Source of the DNA: JAAXHB01 sp965214945
Lineage (GTDB): Bacteria; Actinomycetota; Acidimicrobiia; Acidimicrobiales; Aldehydirespiratoraceae
DNA: 64,000 bases
NCBI GenBank assembly: GCA_965214945.1
Contig: OZ244029.1
Location: 2,728,001 to 2,792,000 of the forward strand
Direction of reading: 5' to 3'
The first letter of the stretch is position 1. Each line of letters starts with the position of its first letter. Below, piece by piece: positions 40,314 through 49,609 of the stretch. Both the position numbers and the translations under genes were made by a program. A model generated the notes under the pieces. The model saw only the letters and a program-made list of their open reading frames with translations, was not told where the DNA came from and did not search any database.

Positions 40314-42484
40314 CTGATGCCGGCCCACCGCGGATCGGGGAAGTCGCGGTCGTCCACAATCTGGGCGGGGACGGGATAGTCGCCGTAGTACTTCAAAGCC
40401 TCAGGCGGGGGCCGGCGGCGCGACCAATCCGCGACGAACTCACCATAAGGGCGGCCCCGGCGCTTCCTCTCAGCCCGGATCTCGGCCCGGCGGGTCACCG
40501 TGGCGTCAGCATCGACCTGGTTGCGGCCCTCGATCAGCACCACCCCGTAGAGCCGGGCGGCCAGCTCCACCGAGGTCACCCCCGCGGTGATGTCATCAAG
40601 CACGGCGTCCGGGTGGCGCTCCAGAGCGTCGCCGTAACCGCCTCCCGATCCGCGGGCCAGCACGAACACATCGCCCTCGGTACACAGCTCGCCCTCGGTG
40701 TTGGGATGGCCGAAGACGTACCGGCCTGTTATCCGGCGCTCGTCGGCCAGCTCACGCACGCTCATCGGCAAATCATCGGCCCCGGCCGCCATCAACGCCT
40801 TGGCATCGGCGCCCCGGATCACGATACGGGGCTGAGCCGCCCCCGAATAGCCACCGAACAGCCCGTAGTTCTTCGTGAACCGGCTTCCGGTGCCGACCGA
40901 GTTGAACTGCAGCCCCTCGGTGCCGTGGATCACGAAGCAGTCGGTGAGGCCCACACCGCCCCGGTATCGGCCGGCCCCGCAGACATCGCGGTCGAAGCGG
41001 TTACGGAACAGGTAGACCCACGGGAACTTACGCTCCTGCTCCTCGGGGCCCGGGCAGTCGACCACCATAGCCCAGAAGAAACCGGCGCTGTGCTCGCCGT
41101 CCATGTCGAAGCGGGCCCCCTGACCGGTGGCGTTGCCGTTCGCCGGGCCGCCCGCGATCTGGTTGCCGTACTGGCCGGTGCCACCGAAGCCGATGAGCAG
41201 CAGGTTCTCCGCGAACGGGGCTGCAACCCCCCTCCGGTGGGGACTGTCGTGCAGCATCCGCATGGCGGCCAGCAGCAGCCCCTGGACCACGACCCGGCCG
41301 GTGTGGCTGCCCGAGCCGGTGCCCACATCGCGGCTCGGGGCGTTCACGATGCTGGGAGGGGCTGTGAGCTTCACCGGGTCGAACAGCCCGATCGACCACC
41401 TCAGCCCCCTGAACACGGTGGGGAACAAGGCGGCGGCACTGGCGGCCCGAGCCAGGTGCCATCGCAGGTGGAAGGGGCCGATGCCGGGCTCGGGTGAGGC
41501 GCCGGCCAGGTCGATGACCAGCTCGTCGCCCCTTTTGTGCAGCTCGACAGGCAGGCGGATGAGCCCGTCGTCGATGCCGATGGTGTCGACGAACACCACC
41601 GACCGGTAGACGCCGTCGTTGAGGCTGGCGATACGCCGCCGGGCCAGCGCAGCCGAGGTCTTGATGGACTGACGAAGTCCGGCGGCGACGAACGCAGCGC
41701 CTCTGCGTTCCACCTCGCGCAGCAGCTGGTGGCGCAGCCGGACGCAAACCGCCAGCCGGGCCTTCATGTCGAGTGAATTCTGCCGGGGCGTGCGCACCGA
41801 ATTGAGCAAGAACTCGAGGTGGTCGGTCTGGAACTCGAAGTTGCGGCCTACCCGCAGCGGGGTGACGTGAAGGCCCTCTTCGTAGCGGCTGCCGATCTCC
41901 GGCGACCAGCCCCCCGGCGACCGAGAGCCGGTCTCGCCCTGATGACCACCGCACGCCACCCACGCCAGCAGCTCGCCTTCGCAGAAAACCGGCATCATCA
42001 GAAAGTGGTCGTAGGTGTGAACGCCGCCCGCGTCGGGGTCGTTGAAGAAGAAAACGTCGCCGTCAGCCAGCCCCACGGTGGGGTCGTCCACGTAGTGCTT
42101 GAGCACGTACTTGACCGGGCCGTAGTGCAGTAGGGCGTGCAACACCACGCCGGTGGACATGCCAGCCAGATCGCCTTTGGCGGTGAAGATGCCCACACCG
42201 AGATCGCCGGCCTGGAGCATTTCGGCCATGCTCAGGTACTTGCAGACGTCTCGGCCGTCGTCGATCATCGAGTCGAGCTTGTGCAAGAAGATCTCCAGGT
42301 CGACCGGGTCGAGCAGTCCCGCTCCGGCCTTTTCAAGCTCGGTGGGCGTCTCCAGCACCTCGCGGTGCAACACCTCGGGGTCGAGGCCCGGGCCCGGCTT
42401 CATCAGCGGTCTACCGAAGCGGGCGATTCGCTCCTCCAAGCCCATCGCGGCCACGTCGGCCGTGCCAGGCTCAAGAGAAGTCAT
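40310..42484 (-). CDS. HyuB-family ATP-dependent carboxylase/hydrolase subunit
   Basis: 724 residues of the hydantoinase/oxoprolinase-B superfamily. Conserved blocks: DVCKYLSMAEMLQAGDLGVGIF, FFFNDPDAGGVHTYDHFLMMPVF, VACGGHQGETGSRSPGG, ENLLLIGFGGTGQYGNQIAGG and CGAGRYRGGVGLTDCF. It is the catalytic partner of HyuA proteins in oxoprolinases, hydantoinases and ketone carboxylases. ATG 42484 overlaps the larger HyuA stop as ATGA. Confidence 0.9.
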   Translation of the reverse strand: MTSLEPGTADVAAMGLEERIARFGRPLMKPGPGLDPEVLHREVLETPTELEKAGAGLLDPVDLEIFLHKLDSMIDDGRDVCKYLSMAEMLQAGDLGVGIFTAKGDLAGMSTGVVLHALLHYGPVKYVLKHYVDDPTVGLADGDVFFFNDPDAGGVHTYDHFLMMPVFCEGELLAWVACGGHQGETGSRSPGGWSPEIGSRYEEGLHVTPLRVGRNFEFQTDHLEFLLNSVRTPRQNSLDMKARLAVCVRLRHQLLREVERRGAAFVAAGLRQSIKTSAALARRRIASLNDGVYRSVVFVDTIGIDDGLIRLPVELHKRGDELVIDLAGASPEPGIGPFHLRWHLARAASAAALFPTVFRGLRWSIGLFDPVKLTAPPSIVNAPSRDVGTGSGSHTGRVVVQGLLLAAMRMLHDSPHRRGVAAPFAENLLLIGFGGTGQYGNQIAGGPANGNATGQGARFDMDGEHSAGFFWAMVVDCPGPEEQERKFPWVYLFRNRFDRDVCGAGRYRGGVGLTDCFVIHGTEGLQFNSVGTGSRFTKNYGLFGGYSGAAQPRIVIRGADAKALMAAGADDLPMSVRELADERRITGRYVFGHPNTEGELCTEGDVFVLARGSGGGYGDALERHPDAVLDDITAGVTSVELAARLYGVVLIEGRNQVDADATVTRRAEIRAERKRRGRPYGEFVADWSRRRPPPEALKYYGDYPVPAQIVDDRDFPDPRWAGIR

Positions 42485-44718
42485 GGCCGGGGCTCCCCGC
42501 GGCCCGCAAGCGGCGCGGCCAACCCGGCCTGCCCAGCTTCGCAGCCGGCGTCGGGCGCGGCGGCATCGACAGTGGTCAGCCACCCTGTGAGGTGCTCGTC
42601 GATGCGGTAGGCCCAGCCTTCGGGCACGGCCACGACGGTGTCCACGTCCTCCATCAGGGCCGGGCCGACGGCTGAGAAGCCGACCGGAAGCCGTCCCCGC
42701 TCGTGCACCGGCGTCACGACCGCACCGTCACCAGACCAGCACACGACGCGGGTCTCGCTGCGGCCCGCGGCTGGCCGGGGCGGCGGCGGGAGCGGCCACG
42801 GCCGGTCGGTGAGCTGGTGGCCCGCGGCGCGCGCCACCAGGCGGAACAGCTGCACGAGGATGCCCCCGTAAGGGTGAATCGAACCGGCTCCATACGCCTC
42901 CGCGAAGACCCGATTGAACGCATCGCACACCACCTCTACGTCGTCGGGACCCTCGAGGAACAGCCGCGGCGACGAAAGCCGTACCGTGTGATGCTGGCCG
43001 CCGTAGTTCATGTCCAGCTCGAGGCTCAGCGAGACGTCGCCAATGCTGAAGCCTTCCTCGACCATGTCGCGCTCGGCTAGCTCGACCAGGCCTCTGACCA
43101 CCCGGTTGAAGTCGCCGCCGTCGTCGGAGTGCTTCTCGCCGTCGAAGAGCTCGATCATCCGGGTGCGCTCGTAAGTTTGCTGCACCGGCATTGTCGCAAC
43201 GCCATACGCGTTGAGTTCGCTGCCGTGGGGGAAGGTGGCGATGGCACCGACGTCGCAGAAGTCGGCGATGGCAGCGGCGTGGACGGGCCCGGCACCGCCG
43301 AACGCGAACATGGTGAACAGGCGCGGGTCGTGCCCCTGCAGCGCAGTCTGGCGGTAGATCTCCTGGCCCATCACGCCGTCGATGAGACGGCGCACCCGCA
43401 GCGCGGCCTCGGTCACCGAAATGCCGAGAGGATCGGCTATTCGGCGTTTCAGCGCACGATGGGCCAGCCTGCGGCTCAGCGGCATCGATCCACCCAGGAA
43501 GTAGTCGGCGTCGATGTAGCCCAACACGACGTCAGCGTCGGTGACCGTTGGCTCTGTGCCGCCCTGGACGTAGCAAGCCGGACCGGGCATCGATCCGGCG
43601 CTGCGCGGCCCGACCCGCAGCTCGCCGGCATCTGTGAGAGAGGCGACAGAGCCCCCGCCGGCGCCGATGGAGTAGTTGGCGATCACGGGCAGGTGGATCC
43701 GCCAACGGTCGATGACCGGGTCGAACTCGTAGTTGCGATCCTGTCCGTCGATGACCAAGCCGACGTCGAAGCTGGTGCCGCCCATGTCGGCGGTGATCAC
43801 CCGGTCGAGTCCGTAGTCAGAAGCCATCCTGGCCGCCCCGGCCAGCCCGGCCACCGGGCCGCTTCCCAGCAGGTGAAGCGCCGTCGTGCGGCTGGCTGAG
43901 GCCACCCCTCCGATGTTGCGGGCCACCAGCAGCGGCTTGCGATAACCCAGCGTTCCGAGCCGGTCGCTCAGGTCGATGACGTGCTCTTCGGTGTCGGGGG
44001 CCAACAAGGCGCTAAGGATGGTGGTGATGCTGCGCCGGTATTCGTCGAGGCGGGGCGCCACATCTGAGGACAGCAGCACCGGACACCGGCCCAGAGTCGA
44101 GTCCGGGTACTCGCGGCGGATGATGTCGGCGACCTGCCGCTCATGGGCCGGGTTCATGAACGACCAGGTCAGGCAGACGGCGACGGCTCTAACCCCTTGG
44201 CGGACCAGGTGATCGACGGCGGCGAGCACGTCGTCGGCCTGCAACGGCATCAGCACCGACCCGAAGCAGTCGATCCGCTCTCTCACTCCGACCCGCAGCG
44301 AGCGCGGCACCAGATCGTCGGGGCGGCGGGCCCGGGTTCGGTCGATCTGCACCTCCAGGGGCATGCCGTCAGCCCACGAGCGAGACCGCGCCACATGGAT
44401 GGTGTCCTCCTGGCCGGCGGTGGTGATGAGGCCCACCCTCGGGCCGGTGCGCTCGATCAGTGCGTTAGTGCCCACCGTGGTGGAGTACTTGACCGCCGCC
44501 GCGGCCGCAAAGACGTCATCGGGCCGGCAGCCGAGACGCCGGACGGCCGCGCCGATAGCGGAGAGCATCCCGTCTGACAGGTCGGCATGTGTGGTCAGCG
44601 CCTTACCGACGGCCTGGCGGCCGTGCATCACCACGAAAGCGTCGGTGAACGTGCCCCCGATGTCAACACCGAGCAGGTTCGGGCCGGCCGCGCCGAACGC
44701 GTCATCCGATCGCATCAA
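42481..44718 (-). CDS. HyuA-family ATP-dependent carboxylase/hydrolase subunit (larger)
   Basis: 745 residues. Begins NLLGVDIGGTFTDAFVV, then KYSTTVGTNALIERTGPRVGL, VCLTWSFMNPAHERQVADII, ITADMGGTSFDVGLV, IGAGGGSVASL, VGPRSAGSMPGPACYVQGG and FAFGGAGPVHAAAIADF. Full-length ASKHA kinase-like subunit, closest in layout to acetone/acetophenone carboxylase large subunits because a gamma-like gene precedes it. Starts with ATG-ATG at 44718/44715, overlapping the small subunit gene by 17 bp. Confidence 0.9.
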   Translation of the reverse strand: MMRSDDAFGAAGPNLLGVDIGGTFTDAFVVMHGRQAVGKALTTHADLSDGMLSAIGAAVRRLGCRPDDVFAAAAAVKYSTTVGTNALIERTGPRVGLITTAGQEDTIHVARSRSWADGMPLEVQIDRTRARRPDDLVPRSLRVGVRERIDCFGSVLMPLQADDVLAAVDHLVRQGVRAVAVCLTWSFMNPAHERQVADIIRREYPDSTLGRCPVLLSSDVAPRLDEYRRSITTILSALLAPDTEEHVIDLSDRLGTLGYRKPLLVARNIGGVASASRTTALHLLGSGPVAGLAGAARMASDYGLDRVITADMGGTSFDVGLVIDGQDRNYEFDPVIDRWRIHLPVIANYSIGAGGGSVASLTDAGELRVGPRSAGSMPGPACYVQGGTEPTVTDADVVLGYIDADYFLGGSMPLSRRLAHRALKRRIADPLGISVTEAALRVRRLIDGVMGQEIYRQTALQGHDPRLFTMFAFGGAGPVHAAAIADFCDVGAIATFPHGSELNAYGVATMPVQQTYERTRMIELFDGEKHSDDGGDFNRVVRGLVELAERDMVEEGFSIGDVSLSLELDMNYGGQHHTVRLSSPRLFLEGPDDVEVVCDAFNRVFAEAYGAGSIHPYGGILVQLFRLVARAAGHQLTDRPWPLPPPPRPAAGRSETRVVCWSGDGAVVTPVHERGRLPVGFSAVGPALMEDVDTVVAVPEGWAYRIDEHLTGWLTTVDAAAPDAGCEAGQAGLAAPLAGRGEPRP

Positions 44719-45040
44719 GGCCGATCTGATCGAGATCGATCTGTATGTCGTGGGTCAGGGGATGGCCGGGCGGCAGGTACTCCACGTCGAACATCACCGC
44801 GCAGCCCGGGCAGTAGAACTCGATGATCCGGCACCAGTCGGGGTGGGGGCTGAACCCGAACTCGGTCGGCGGATCGAACGGGACGTGCACCTCACGTGGG
44901 TCTCGGTCGAAAACGAGGCAGCCCTCTTTGTAGTTGCGGTCGGCCGGCCCCAGATCGCGGTCGCAGCGGTTACACACCCAGCGGCGAGAGGCCAAGTCGA
45001 GGTCAAGGGCGTCGGTGATACGCCGACGGGCCTGCGTCAC
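44702..45040 (-). CDS. Acetone-carboxylase-gamma-like zinc-binding small subunit
   Basis: 112 residues with two Cys pairs, VCNRCDRDLG (23-26 region) and FYCPGC near residue 78, in the arrangement of acetone carboxylase gamma and the 15-kDa subunit of acetophenone carboxylase; a structural zinc site is expected. Other landmarks: YKEGCLVFDRDPREV and IIEFYCPGCAVMFDVEYLPPG. GTG 45040 overlaps the oxidoreductase stop as GTGA. Its presence separates this set from oxoprolinases and hydantoinases, which lack it. Confidence 0.82.
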   Translation of the reverse strand: MTQARRRITDALDLDLASRRWVCNRCDRDLGPADRNYKEGCLVFDRDPREVHVPFDPPTEFGFSPHPDWCRIIEFYCPGCAVMFDVEYLPPGHPLTHDIQIDLDQIGLDAIG

Positions 45041-48000
45041 CCACCGCCCTCCGACCCGACCGCCGGCACCGCCGCCGGTTTGGCCTTCAGCTCGACCGGA
45101 GTGTGAGAGGGATCACGGATGGCCTGCACCGCGGCTCGGAACCGCTCGACGCTAGCGACCTTGACTTCCTCGTAGCCGCGGACGATGTCGGGAGTCCGGG
45201 CGAGGCTGATGGCGCGGTCATAGCGGGCGGGCGTGAGTTCGGCCAGCTCGTGCTCCACAATGTCGCGGTACTCGCCTATCAGCGCCCGCTCGAGTCGGCG
45301 CACGGCGGTGGCCCCGAACGGGTCGAGCCGCGTGCCTCTCAGGCGCCTCATGGCTCTTAGAAGTCTCAGCACCGGCCGCAGCCGCGGGCCGAACCGCAGC
45401 TTGCGCTTCATGCCCAACGCCCTCAGCACCGGTGGGTGCAGCAGGATGCTGTGCCGGGCCTTGTCGCCGAACACGGCACGGAGCGCCTCGTCAGCCTCGG
45501 GCTTCAGGTGGAGCCGAGCCACTTCGTACTCGTCCTTGTACGCCGTGAGCTTGTACAGATATGTCGCCACTGCCACGGCCAGGTCGTCCGCTCCCGAGCC
45601 CATGACAGCCTGCTCGCGCTCAGATGCGCGAGCCACGAACCCAACGTAGCCCGCGGCCACCGCCTCCGACTGGAAGTCGACCAGATCAGCGGCCCGGCGC
45701 TCGGCCAGCTCGGCCACCGCTCCGGTCAGGCCCGACCGCTTCACGAGGGCGGTGGCCACGGCACGGGCTCGGCCCGACGCGGTCACCGCCTGCGCGCTGG
45801 CTCGCCCGATGGTCACCGCGTTCAGCACCGCCTCCGGTTTGAACGCGTAACAGCGCCCCCAACGGAATGCGGCCCGGTTCACCTCGACAGCCACGCCGTT
45901 GAGTTCGATGGCCGATTCGACGGCGGCGGCCGACACGGGAATGGCCCCGGCCTGGTAGGCCGCGCCCAGCGTGATGAGGTTGGCCTGCATGTAGTCGCCG
46001 AAGAGGCCCTCGGCCAAGCCGATGGCGTCGAGATGGAGGTTGTCGTCCTTGCGCGACACCCGGTCGATGGCAAGCACCAGGTCGTCGGCGTCGGGGTAGG
46101 CCTGATCGGTGTGAGCCACCATGTCGCCTGTGGGCGTCCGGCTGGTGGAGATCACTGCCAGGGTGCGCTCGGGGGCGGCTCGAACCAGGTTCCGGGGATC
46201 GGACGCCACCAGCAGATCGAAGCCGATGTAGCAGTCGGCCCCGCCAGCACCGATGTAGTTGGAGCCGAAGGCGCGGTCGGCGAACAAGCGCAGGTGCGAC
46301 ACGACGGGGCCGCCCTTTTGGCTGAGCCCCGTCTGGTCGAGAGCCGAGACGTCGAGCCCTTCCAGCAATGCGGCGGTGGCGAGCACCTGGCAGACCGTCA
46401 CCACGCCGGTACCGCCGATTCCGGCCATGAACACCGAGAACCCCTCCGCTGTCGGTGCCGGAAGGGCAGGCTCGGGAACCTCGAACGGCGATGGGGGTGA
46501 GTGCCGCCGCGGCGATGCGGTCGAGCGGGTCTCGACCTCGACAAAGGACGGGCAGTCGCCTTCGATGCAGGTGTAATCGAAGTTGCACGACGACTGATGG
46601 ATCTGCGTCTTGGGCCCGTATTCGGTGTCAACAGGCTGAACCGACAGGCAGTGGCTCTTGGCGCCGCAGTCGCCGCACCCTTCGCACACGGCCTCGTTGA
46701 TGAAGATCCGCTTGGTCGGCGTCGGCAGCAGGCCGCGTTTGCGGTCTCTTCGCTTCTCGGCCGCGCACCTCTGGTCGTAGACGAGGACGGTCACGCCGGG
46801 AGTGTCCCTCAACTCCTGCTGAGCCTCCTCGAGCCGCTCCCGCGGCCAGATGTCGGCATCGGCGGAAAGCCCGGCAGCGCGGAGCCGGTGGGGCTCGTCG
46901 CTGCACACGATGATGCGGCTCGCGCCTTCGGCCGACAGTGACTTCACCAGCTCGGGCACGTCCAGAGCCCCAGCCGCGGGCTGGCCGCCGGTCATGGCCA
47001 CGGCGGAGTTGTAGAGGAGCTTGTAGGTGATGTTGACGCCGGCGGCCACCGCGGCCCGCACGCCCAGGCTCCCGGAGTGGAAGAAGGTGCCGTCGCCGAT
47101 GTTCTGGAAAAGGTGAGTCCGGTCGGTGAACGGCGCACGGCCGATCCAGGTAGCACCCTCACCGCCCATCTGGTGGATGGTGACAGCCCGGTCGTCGATC
47201 CAAAGGGCCATAGCGTGGCAGCCCACCCCTGCGGCCGCGATAGAGCCTTCCGGCACCGTCGTCGAGCGGCTGTGGGGACATCCGCTGCAGAAGTAGGCGC
47301 TGCGCCCGACGCGGGGGGCGGCAGCCCCGGACGCTGCGGTGATCAGGGCCAGACGGGCCTCGATCACCGGCGAATCGAACCGGGTACGGAGCCGGGAAGC
47401 CACGATCGGGGCAATCACGTCGGCGGACAGCTCGCCGGTTGCAGGCACTAGGGCGCGCCCGTTCGCGTCATGCTTGCCGACCACCCTAGGGGCGCCGGAG
47501 CGACCATAAAGTATGTCGCGCACGAACAGCTCGACGAACGGGCGCTTCTCGTCGAGCACCAGGATCTCGTCCAGGCCCTGGGCTAGCTCGGTGACGACTC
47601 CGGGCTCGAGGGGCCAGACCATCCCGATCTGCAGCAGCCTGATCCCGAAGCGGCGGAGTTCTTCAGCGTCGAGGCCCAGGTCGGACAGGGCTTGAGTCAG
47701 CTCGAAGAAGGTGCGCCCGGCCGCGACAATGCCGAGCCAGGCCCCGGAGCGAGCCCCGCTGATGCGGTTGAGACGGTTCGCGGCGGCGTAAGCCTCGGCC
47801 GCCTTAAGGCGCCCGTTGACGAGATCGGCCTCCTGGACGAGGCTGGCGGGCGTCACCAGACGGCGCCGCTGGACGTGCTGCCACGGCCGGCCGTCGATCA
47901 CCAGCTCAGGCGTCACGGGAGCGATCCGGGCGGGATCGACCTCGGCGGTGGCCAGACCGTCGGCCATGGCGGTGGCGATCTTGAAGCCGACCCACAGCCC

Positions 48001-48576
48001 GCTGTAGCGCGACAAAGCAAACCCGTGCAGCCCCAGGTCGAGGATCTCCTGGATCGATCCGGGGTAGAGGATGGGCATCTGGGCGTCGTAGAAGGACGGC
48101 TCGCAGTGGGTGGGGAGCGTCGACGACTTGGCGGTGGGGTCGTCTCCGGCGAGGGCTAGCACGCCGCCGTTCGGGGCTGTGCCCTTGAAGTTGGCGTGCT
48201 TGAAAACGTCGCCGCAGCGGTCGACTCCGGGGCCTTTGCCATACCACATGCCCACCACGCCGTCGTGGCGGTCCAGCGAACCCAGCAGAGGCTCCTGGCT
48301 GCCCCAAACGGCTGTGGCGGCCAGCTCCTCGTTCACGCCCGGAACCCACACCACGTCGTGGTCGCTCAGCAGCTTCATGTTGCGGGAGATGGTGATGTCG
48401 AGGGTGCCCAGCGGCGAGCCCTGATACCCGGAGATGAAGGCAGCGGTGCGCAAGCCCCGGGCGCGGTCTGCTCGGTGCTGGTCGAGCGGGAGCCGGACCA
48501 GCGCCTGGATGCCCGTCAGGAGGATCCGACCCCGCTCCAGTGTGTACTTCTGGTCGAGGTTGAAGCCCTCTGGCAC
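45037..48576 (-). CDS. Indolepyruvate:ferredoxin oxidoreductase family protein (fused)
   Basis: 1,179-residue TPP/Fe-S enzyme combining all parts of a 2-oxoacid:ferredoxin oxidoreductase. N-terminal pyrimidine-binding region LDQKYTLERGRILLTGIQALVRLP and SGYQGSPLGTLD; TPP motif NIGDGTFFHSGSLGVRAA near 490; Fe-S motif CEGCGDCGAKSHC near 630 plus further Cys; gamma domain VFMAGIGGTGVVTV near 715. Converts aryl- or branched 2-oxoacids to acyl-CoA. GTG 48576 has GGGAGG eight bases upstream; ATG 48594 lacks one. Stop overlaps the carboxylase small subunit as GTGA. Confidence 0.92.
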   Translation of the reverse strand: MPEGFNLDQKYTLERGRILLTGIQALVRLPLDQHRADRARGLRTAAFISGYQGSPLGTLDITISRNMKLLSDHDVVWVPGVNEELAATAVWGSQEPLLGSLDRHDGVVGMWYGKGPGVDRCGDVFKHANFKGTAPNGGVLALAGDDPTAKSSTLPTHCEPSFYDAQMPILYPGSIQEILDLGLHGFALSRYSGLWVGFKIATAMADGLATAEVDPARIAPVTPELVIDGRPWQHVQRRRLVTPASLVQEADLVNGRLKAAEAYAAANRLNRISGARSGAWLGIVAAGRTFFELTQALSDLGLDAEELRRFGIRLLQIGMVWPLEPGVVTELAQGLDEILVLDEKRPFVELFVRDILYGRSGAPRVVGKHDANGRALVPATGELSADVIAPIVASRLRTRFDSPVIEARLALITAASGAAAPRVGRSAYFCSGCPHSRSTTVPEGSIAAAGVGCHAMALWIDDRAVTIHQMGGEGATWIGRAPFTDRTHLFQNIGDGTFFHSGSLGVRAAVAAGVNITYKLLYNSAVAMTGGQPAAGALDVPELVKSLSAEGASRIIVCSDEPHRLRAAGLSADADIWPRERLEEAQQELRDTPGVTVLVYDQRCAAEKRRDRKRGLLPTPTKRIFINEAVCEGCGDCGAKSHCLSVQPVDTEYGPKTQIHQSSCNFDYTCIEGDCPSFVEVETRSTASPRRHSPPSPFEVPEPALPAPTAEGFSVFMAGIGGTGVVTVCQVLATAALLEGLDVSALDQTGLSQKGGPVVSHLRLFADRAFGSNYIGAGGADCYIGFDLLVASDPRNLVRAAPERTLAVISTSRTPTGDMVAHTDQAYPDADDLVLAIDRVSRKDDNLHLDAIGLAEGLFGDYMQANLITLGAAYQAGAIPVSAAAVESAIELNGVAVEVNRAAFRWGRCYAFKPEAVLNAVTIGRASAQAVTASGRARAVATALVKRSGLTGAVAELAERRAADLVDFQSEAVAAGYVGFVARASEREQAVMGSGADDLAVAVATYLYKLTAYKDEYEVARLHLKPEADEALRAVFGDKARHSILLHPPVLRALGMKRKLRFGPRLRPVLRLLRAMRRLRGTRLDPFGATAVRRLERALIGEYRDIVEHELAELTPARYDRAISLARTPDIVRGYEEVKVASVERFRAAVQAIRDPSHTPVELKAKPAAVPAVGSEGGG

Positions 48577-48677
48577 GGGGTGATCCTCCCTCATCGGCAG
48601 CCCGTGGGCGGGATTGTAAACGGCACCGCGACCGGCCTGGGTCCCGACCAGTGCCGGTGCTGGGGCCAGGGCTGTGC

Positions 48678-49052
48678 TCAGCCGATGATCTTGCAGTACT
48701 CCGGGACGATGTCGGCGGTGAGCAGATCCATCCAGGCCGGGCGCATCTGCAGCAGCCGTGCCACCACGTTGCGGTGGTTCTCGCGGTGGTTCCAGGTGCC
48801 AATCAGGTAGAAGCGGTGCGGGTCGTCCTCGCTCTGGTAGAGCACCCCCTCGTGCACGATGCCCGGCGTGGTGTGCACGATGTTGTCGTCGCTGTGATCC
48901 CACTCATGGAAGCTGTTCATGAAGTCGTCGGCCCGGCCTGGTTTGGCCTGCAGCGTGTAGTGGAAGGCGAAGGAGCCCTCGGGCAGGTCGTCGAGGATCG
49001 GGTTGGCGTGATCGTCGTGATCAGCGTGATCGTCGTCGTGAGACTCGGTCAT
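48678..49052 (-). CDS. Antibiotic-biosynthesis-monooxygenase-like dimeric ferredoxin-fold protein
   Basis: 124 residues. After a His/Asp-rich start (MTESHDDDHADHDDHANP, possibly metal-binding) it has the ABM-type pattern FAFHYTLQAKPGRADDFMNSFHEW...GVLYQSEDDPHRFYLIGTWNHREN. Such small dimers act as cofactor-less monooxygenases or stress proteins. It is in the same direction as, and 101 bp before, the oxidoreductase gene. Role in the pathway unknown. Confidence 0.7.
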   Translation of the reverse strand: MTESHDDDHADHDDHANPILDDLPEGSFAFHYTLQAKPGRADDFMNSFHEWDHSDDNIVHTTPGIVHEGVLYQSEDDPHRFYLIGTWNHRENHRNVVARLLQMRPAWMDLLTADIVPEYCKIIG

Positions 49053-49107
49053 GGGAACCCCCGTTCGGACTTGGCTTTGTCGGTGAAGGGTCTGCGCAGG
49101 CCGGGAG

Positions 49108-49542
49108 CTAGGTGGCGGCGGCGAAGGCCGCGGCTGCGGCCTTCGAGCAGATCACGTCCTCGGCGTGCTTCGCCCCGGAGATGCCGAGCGCGCCCACGAC
49201 GGCGCCGTCGCCTGTGCGCAGCGGCTCGCCGCCCTCGACGGCCAGTATGTGGTGGCGGGCAGTCATGGGAGGGCCGAGCGAGTCGTCCTGCTGGAAGTAG
49301 TCCGACAGCGCGCCGGTGTCGCGCTTGAAGGTCAGGGCCGCGTTGGCCTTGGCGATGGCGTTCTCGAGGGCTATCTCGACCACACCGTCCATTCGGTGGA
49401 CGAGAACGAGGTTGCCCGTTGCGTTCACCACCGCGACGCAGATGTCGAGGCTGTGCTCGTCGGCGGTCGCCAGCGCCGCATCGGCGGCGAGCTTGGCCCC
49501 TGAGAGTGTCAGCGTGGGCACGCTGGTCACGTGATCTGCCAT
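49108..49542 (-). CDS. Haem-binding protein of the GlcG/HbpS (DUF336) family
   Basis: 144 residues, full family length: LTLSGAKLAADAALATADEHSLDICVAVVNATGNLVLVHRMDG, ENAIAKANAALTFKRDTGAL and the glycine-rich GDGAVVGALGISGAKHAEDVICSKAA end. Members bind haem or cobalamin or accompany diol/ketone catabolism genes. AAGGAGG is 10 bp before ATG 49542. It is part of the operon leading to the carboxylase set. Confidence 0.87.
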   Translation of the reverse strand: MADHVTSVPTLTLSGAKLAADAALATADEHSLDICVAVVNATGNLVLVHRMDGVVEIALENAIAKANAALTFKRDTGALSDYFQQDDSLGPPMTARHHILAVEGGEPLRTGDGAVVGALGISGAKHAEDVICSKAAAAAFAAAT

Positions 49543-49609
49543 TTGGTAATGCCTCCTTGACTGTCGGCTGTTGGCTGTTGCTGGTCTGCGTCAGGCCTGC
49601 GGATGGGCC

